Shown here one piece after another: positions 60,943 through 64,000 of a DNA stretch of 64,000 nt. The stretch is from AC-32 sp963755635 (GTDB lineage Bacteria > Actinomycetota > Thermoleophilia > Gaiellales > Gaiellaceae), in NCBI GenBank assembly GCA_963755635.1, contig CAVWKS010000019.1, forward strand, positions 62,001 to 126,000, written 5' to 3'. The translations under genes were made by a program, and so were the position numbers. Every line of letters starts with the position of its first letter. Positions within the stretch are counted from its first letter, which is position 1. Below the pieces are notes generated by a model that saw only the letters and a program-made list of their open reading frames with translations, was not told the origin of the DNA and searched no databases.

Positions 60943-61799
60943 AGTCCGAGCCGCTCGAGCATCGCCTCGTCGCGACGCCACCTGGGGCGGGCCTTCACCT
61001 TCAGCTCGAGGAAGACCGGATGTCCGAGCACGAGCTCGATCTCCGGGCGGGCGCGCGTGCCGATCTGTTTGACGACCGAGCCGCCCTTGCCGATCACGAT
61101 CTGCTTCTGCGACTCGGTCTCGACAAAGATCGTCGCGCGGACGACCTTGGCCTCGAGCTCGTCGACCTCGACCGAGAGCGCGTGCGGTACCTCCTCGCGG
61201 GTCAGCTGGAGGGCCTTCTCCCGGACAAGCTCGGCGATCTGCGCCTCGGGCGTCTGGTCGGTGCGCTGCTCGCGCGGGTAGTAGGCCGGGCCTTCTGACA
61301 GGAGCGCGACGAGCTCGTCGCGGAGGGCGGGGATGCCGTCGCCGGTGATCGCGCTGACCGGGTGGAGCGCGTGGAACTCGCCGAGCTGGGCCGCGCGGGC
61401 CATTTGCTCGGCGATGTGCCCCGGCTTGAGCCGGTCGACCTTGTTGAGCGCGATCACGACGGGCGTTTTGAGTGCGAAGACGCGCTCGGCGATGTAGCGG
61501 TCGCCGGCCCCGATCCGTTCGCGGGCCGAGAGGACGAAGAGGATTGCCTCCACGTCGCCCAGGGCCTGGTCGACTGTGCGCTGCATTCGCTCGGTGAGTG
61601 CATCGAGCGGGCGCTGGAAGCCCGGCAGGTCTGCGAGGACGAGCTGGTAGTCGTCGCCGTTCGCGATCCCGATGACTCGGCGACGGGTGGTCTGCGGCTT
61701 GTCCGAGACGATCGCGACCTTCCCGCCGCAGAGCGCGTTGACGAGCGTGGACTTCCCCACGTTCGGCCGCCCGGCGAGCGCGGCGAAGCCGCTCCTCAA
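60939..61799 (-). CDS. era: GTPase Era
   Basis: 286 residues; 16S rRNA-binding GTPase in 30S maturation. G1 GRPNVGKSTLVNALCGGKVA, G2/KPQTTRRR, G3 LADLPGFQRPL (DxPG), G4 VIALNKVDRL, G5-like HPVSAITGDG, then the KH domain KQIVIGKGGSVVKQIGTRAR. TTG 61797-61799 chosen since the protein then starts LRSGFAALAGRP, as the family does; an in-frame GTG at 61836 would add 13 residues encoded by the hairpin region. Neighbours phoH and ybeY are the usual company. Confidence 0.93.
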   Translation of the reverse strand: MRSGFAALAGRPNVGKSTLVNALCGGKVAIVSDKPQTTRRRVIGIANGDDYQLVLADLPGFQRPLDALTERMQRTVDQALGDVEAILFVLSARERIGAGDRYIAERVFALKTPVVIALNKVDRLKPGHIAEQMARAAQLGEFHALHPVSAITGDGIPALRDELVALLSEGPAYYPREQRTDQTPEAQIAELVREKALQLTREEVPHALSVEVDELEAKVVRATIFVETESQKQIVIGKGGSVVKQIGTRARPEIELVLGHPVFLELKVKARPRWRRDEAMLERLGL

Positions 61800-61809
61800 A
61801 ACGCCATAC

Positions 61810-61826
61810 CCCCACCCAGGGTGGGG
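61810..61826. repeat. Hairpin upstream of era
   Basis: CCCCACCC, one A, GGGTGGGG: perfect inverted repeat ending 10 nt before the era TTG, followed (era-distal) by GCAAAGCCC, a word also present in the deoC-ALDH element. Candidate dispersed repeat or translational control hairpin. Confidence 0.5.
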
Positions 61827-61936
61827 AGCAAAGCCCACCGCCCTCGAGGGCGATCGTACCGGTGATTCTGTGGCCTGTCTGTCACGGGATCGTGCCGATT
61901 GTGTGTCTCTTTACGGCGCCGCGGCCGGCCGGGCGC

Positions 61937-62662
61937 TCACGCGAACAGCTGGAAGACCGCCAGCGTCACGAGCGCTCCGAGCACGCCGCCGTAAGTGACC
62001 TCCAGCGCGGAATGAATTCCGGATTCGACGCGCGTCTGCGCGACGAGCATCGCCATGATGAACGTGAGCGTCGAGATCAGGAAGCGGTGCGAGTCGCCGA
62101 TGATCAGCGTCGCGGCCATCCAGCCGGCGAACGCGACCGCCGCATGGCCCGAGGGAAGCCCGCCGCTGAGCGGCCGCCCCCGCCCGGTGTACGCCTTCGC
62201 CGCGATCACGAGGATGACCGTCACCACGAGCGCGATCAGCGTCAGCTGCGCCGGCGCGTCGCGCAGCCGGTCGAGGAGCCGCCCGCTGCGGTCGGCAATC
62301 TCGCCCGAGAAGACGAGATAGCCCACCGCGATCGCGTTCAGGGTCGCAATCAGCACCGCGCCGGCGGCAATGTCCTTCGCCATCTTCGCGAGCGGGTCGA
62401 ACGAGGTCGTCGAGACGTCGATCGCCTGTTCGAGCGCCGAGTTGATCATCTCCGTGATGAAGACGAACGCGATCGCGAGCAGCAGGGCGATCAGCTCGAG
62501 CTTGTTCACTCCGATCGCGATCGCCGTGACCAGCACGACCACCGCCGCGAGAAAGTGAATCCGCATGTTCCGCTGCGTGCGGAGGACGTGGATGATCCCC
62601 TCGACCGCGAAGTTGAAGCTCTCGAGGAGCGTCCGCGCGCGGCGGTGCGTCAGTCGCTCCAT
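61937..62662 (-). CDS. Diacylglycerol/undecaprenol kinase fused to PAP2 phosphatase
   Basis: 241 residues. Res ~1-115: DgkA domain, SFNFAVEGIIHVLRTQRNMR, IHFLAAVVVLVTAIAIGVNK, ITEMINSALEQAIDVSTTSF, KMAKDIAAGAVLIATLNAIA (the E...D and KD active-site segments). Res ~145-241: PAP2 domain, C1 KAYTGRGRP, C2 LPSGHAAVAFAGW, C3 TRVESGIHSALEVTYGG. Kinase and phosphatase on one chain could interconvert undecaprenol and its phosphate. It overlaps ybeY by 13 nt; era follows. Confidence 0.88.
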   Translation of the reverse strand: MERLTHRRARTLLESFNFAVEGIIHVLRTQRNMRIHFLAAVVVLVTAIAIGVNKLELIALLLAIAFVFITEMINSALEQAIDVSTTSFDPLAKMAKDIAAGAVLIATLNAIAVGYLVFSGEIADRSGRLLDRLRDAPAQLTLIALVVTVILVIAAKAYTGRGRPLSGGLPSGHAAVAFAGWMAATLIIGDSHRFLISTLTFIMAMLVAQTRVESGIHSALEVTYGGVLGALVTLAVFQLFA

Positions 62663-63027
62663 CGTTCCTCCCGCGTTTCCATCTCTCCGCCGTGGTCGTA
62701 GCCGACGAGATGAAGGAGCCCGTGGACGAGCGGCCGCCGCCAGCCCTCGCCGACAACCTGCGGGCAGAGGATCGCGTCGCCGAGCTGGCGGGGCAGCCCG
62801 GGCTCGAGCGGTTCGCGCGCGTCGATTGGAAACGAGAGCACGTCGGTCACCTCATCGATCCCGAGATGGTCGCGCTTGAGCGCGCGCATCTCATCGGGCC
62901 CGACGAAGTGCAGGCCGAGCTCGCCTTCGTCGATCCCCTCCTCGGCCAGAACGCGACGCGCCAGCTCGACCGCTTCCTCCTGCTCGACCTCGACTCCGCT
63001 TCGATTTGCCACCTCGACCGCGACCAT
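62650..63027 (-). CDS. ybeY: Endoribonuclease YbeY
   Basis: 125 residues; rRNA maturation metalloendoribonuclease. VAVEVANRSGVEVEQEEAVE, LGLHFVGPDEMRALKRDHLG, IDEVTDVLSFPIDAREPLEP (TDVLSFP), LGDAILCPQVV (GDI-type segment), zinc site LVHGLLHLVGYDH (HxxxHxxxxxH). The tail EMETREERWSD overlaps the dgkA start. Between phoH and dgkA-PAP2. Confidence 0.93.
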   Translation of the reverse strand: MVAVEVANRSGVEVEQEEAVELARRVLAEEGIDEGELGLHFVGPDEMRALKRDHLGIDEVTDVLSFPIDAREPLEPGLPRQLGDAILCPQVVGEGWRRPLVHGLLHLVGYDHGGEMETREERWSD

Positions 63028-63030
63028 CCG

Positions 63031-63990
63031 CTAGCGCTGCCGCTGCGTGCCCGTCTCCTCGGCGTGCAGCTTGTACGCCTCCACGATCCGCTGGACGAGC
63101 CGGTGGCGGACGACGTCCTCGTGGCCGAAGCGGATGAACGCGATCCCCTCGATCGAGCCGAGGATGTCCTGCACCTGGATCAGCCCGGAGGCCTGCTCGC
63201 GCGGGAGGTCGATCTGGGTCACGTCGCCGGTCACGACGACCTTCGAGCCGAAGCCGAGCCGCGTCAGGAACATCTGCATCTGCTCCGGGCTCGTGTTCTG
63301 AGCCTCGTCGAGGATGATGAACGAGTCGTTCAGCGTCCGGCCGCGCATGAACGCGAGCGGCGCGACCTCGATCGTCCCCTTTTCCATGTACGCGGCCAGA
63401 CGGTCCGGATCGAGCATGTCGTAGAGCGCGTCGTAGAGCGGGCGCAGATAGGGGTCGACCTTGGCCAGCATGTCACCGGGGAGGAAGCCGAGGCGCTCGC
63501 CCGCCTCGACCGCCGGACGCGTGAGGATGATCCGGCCGACCTCTCGGTCGGAGAGCGCGGAGACCGCGAGCGCCATCGCGAGGTAGGTCTTGCCGGTGCC
63601 GGCTGGGCCGATCGCGAACGTGACCGTGTGGCGTCGCATCGCATCGACGTAGCGCTTCTGATTGAGCGTCTTCGGCGAGATCTTCTTGCCGCGGTGACGC
63701 CAGACGACATCCTCGAAGACCTCGCGCAGGTCCTCCGCCTGATCGAGCGCGGCAAGCACCGCGTCGACCGTGCTCGGTTCGATCTCGTGGCCGCCTTCGA
63801 CCAGGTCGCCGAGCTCGTCGATCACGGCTCTCGCCTGCGCGACGTCAGGGTCGGAGCCCTCGATCGTCAGGCGGTTGCCGCGCAGCAGGATCGTGCAGCG
63901 GAGGCGATCGCGCAGTGCGTCGAGCACACCGTCGCCGACGGTGGCCAGCTCTGCTGCGACGTCGTTCGAAACTGACAAAACTTCCTGCAC
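63031..63990 (-). CDS. phoH: PhoH-family ATPase
   Basis: 319 residues. N-terminal KH-like half (CTILLRGNRLTIEGSDPDVA), linker RGKKISPKTLNQKRYVDAMR, then the PhoH domain: Walker A FAIGPAGTGKTYLAMALAVS, ILTRPAVEAGERLGFLPGDM, PLYDALYDMLDPDRLAAYME, VAPLAFMRGRTLNDSFIILD (Walker B with DEAQN), RLGFGSKVVVTGDVTQIDLP. Presumed RNA-related ATPase acting with YbeY; two residues separate the genes. Start GTG 63988-63990; the promoter would be at the window edge. Confidence 0.93.
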   Translation of the reverse strand: MQEVLSVSNDVAAELATVGDGVLDALRDRLRCTILLRGNRLTIEGSDPDVAQARAVIDELGDLVEGGHEIEPSTVDAVLAALDQAEDLREVFEDVVWRHRGKKISPKTLNQKRYVDAMRRHTVTFAIGPAGTGKTYLAMALAVSALSDREVGRIILTRPAVEAGERLGFLPGDMLAKVDPYLRPLYDALYDMLDPDRLAAYMEKGTIEVAPLAFMRGRTLNDSFIILDEAQNTSPEQMQMFLTRLGFGSKVVVTGDVTQIDLPREQASGLIQVQDILGSIEGIAFIRFGHEDVVRHRLVQRIVEAYKLHAEETGTQRQR

Positions 63991-64000
63991 GGAGCCTCAG

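Overview
The window is a gene-dense, very GC-rich chromosomal segment of an actinobacterium. Many starts are GTG or TTG, most neighbouring genes overlap by 4 nt, many transcripts look leaderless, and phoH-ybeY-dgkA-era, tsaE-tsaB-rimI-tsaD and a LIV-type transporter are present. Protein flavour (Rex, PPi-type phosphofructokinase, H+-pyrophosphatase, RHH/DUF4097 pair, YbdK-type ligase) suggests a deep actinobacterial class such as Thermoleophilia; that placement is inference. No phage, IS element, CRISPR array or rRNA was seen. There is one tRNA, and no stretch above 300 nt lacks a gene.

Layout. 1-16.4 kb (minus strand): hppA end, mtnP, a secreted PASTA protein, a YbdK-like ligase, a glycosyltransferase, rex, a glutaredoxin-like gene, glutamate dehydrogenase, a subtilase, the t6A genes tsaD/rimI/tsaB/tsaE, a GrpB protein, family-4 UDG, an FmdB zinc ribbon and a GAF-PAS histidine kinase. 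16.4-19.3 kb (plus): an acetyltransferase and a pantothenate block in which a DUF2520 reductase-like domain is joined in frame to PanC, followed by PanB. 19.2-22.9 kb (minus): a YIP1 protein, a small membrane protein and uvrA behind a LexA box. 23-24 kb (plus): vapBC and an overlapping acidic/basic pair of tiny genes. 24-31 kb: an ABC exporter, AI-2E family protein, phosphoesterase, uvrB and DUF1360. 31-37.2 kb (minus): a tightly coupled operon RHH regulator - 32-codon micropeptide - DUF4097 - MFS - serine hydrolase - MFS - MFS with its own operator. 37.2-43.9 kb: transglycosylase, coaE, rpsA, a secreted protein, a hydrolase and polA. 43.9-46.3 kb: acetyltransferase and LarA-like protein. 46.3-51.6 kb: livFGMHK. 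51.8-52.9 kb: tRNA-Leu followed after 4 nt by a PPi-type phosphofructokinase. 52.9-56.8 kb: a TrpC-like/GT39/lipoprotein/DyP-like cassette. 56.9-64 kb: phoH, ybeY, dgkA-PAP2, era, HAD, deoC and a catalytic plus non-catalytic ALDH pair.

Quality. From about 1 to 19.8 kb almost every gene is broken by one-base indels although the protein sequence is continuous across frames. Beyond 20 kb only four genes are broken (uvrA, DUF1360, coaE, short ALDH), and each is one base too long within a short G/C run. These are treated as sequence errors, not pseudogenes.

Most interesting items: the RHH-micropeptide-DUF4097-MFS-hydrolase operon with a peptide motif shared between two of its products; a 120-bp hairpin element flanked by two copies of the deoC terminus; the DUF2520-PanC(-PanB) fusion; CTG starts overlapping stops as CTGA; tRNA-Leu/pfp coupling; and a recurrent leaderless -10 pattern that includes a LexA-controlled uvrA.
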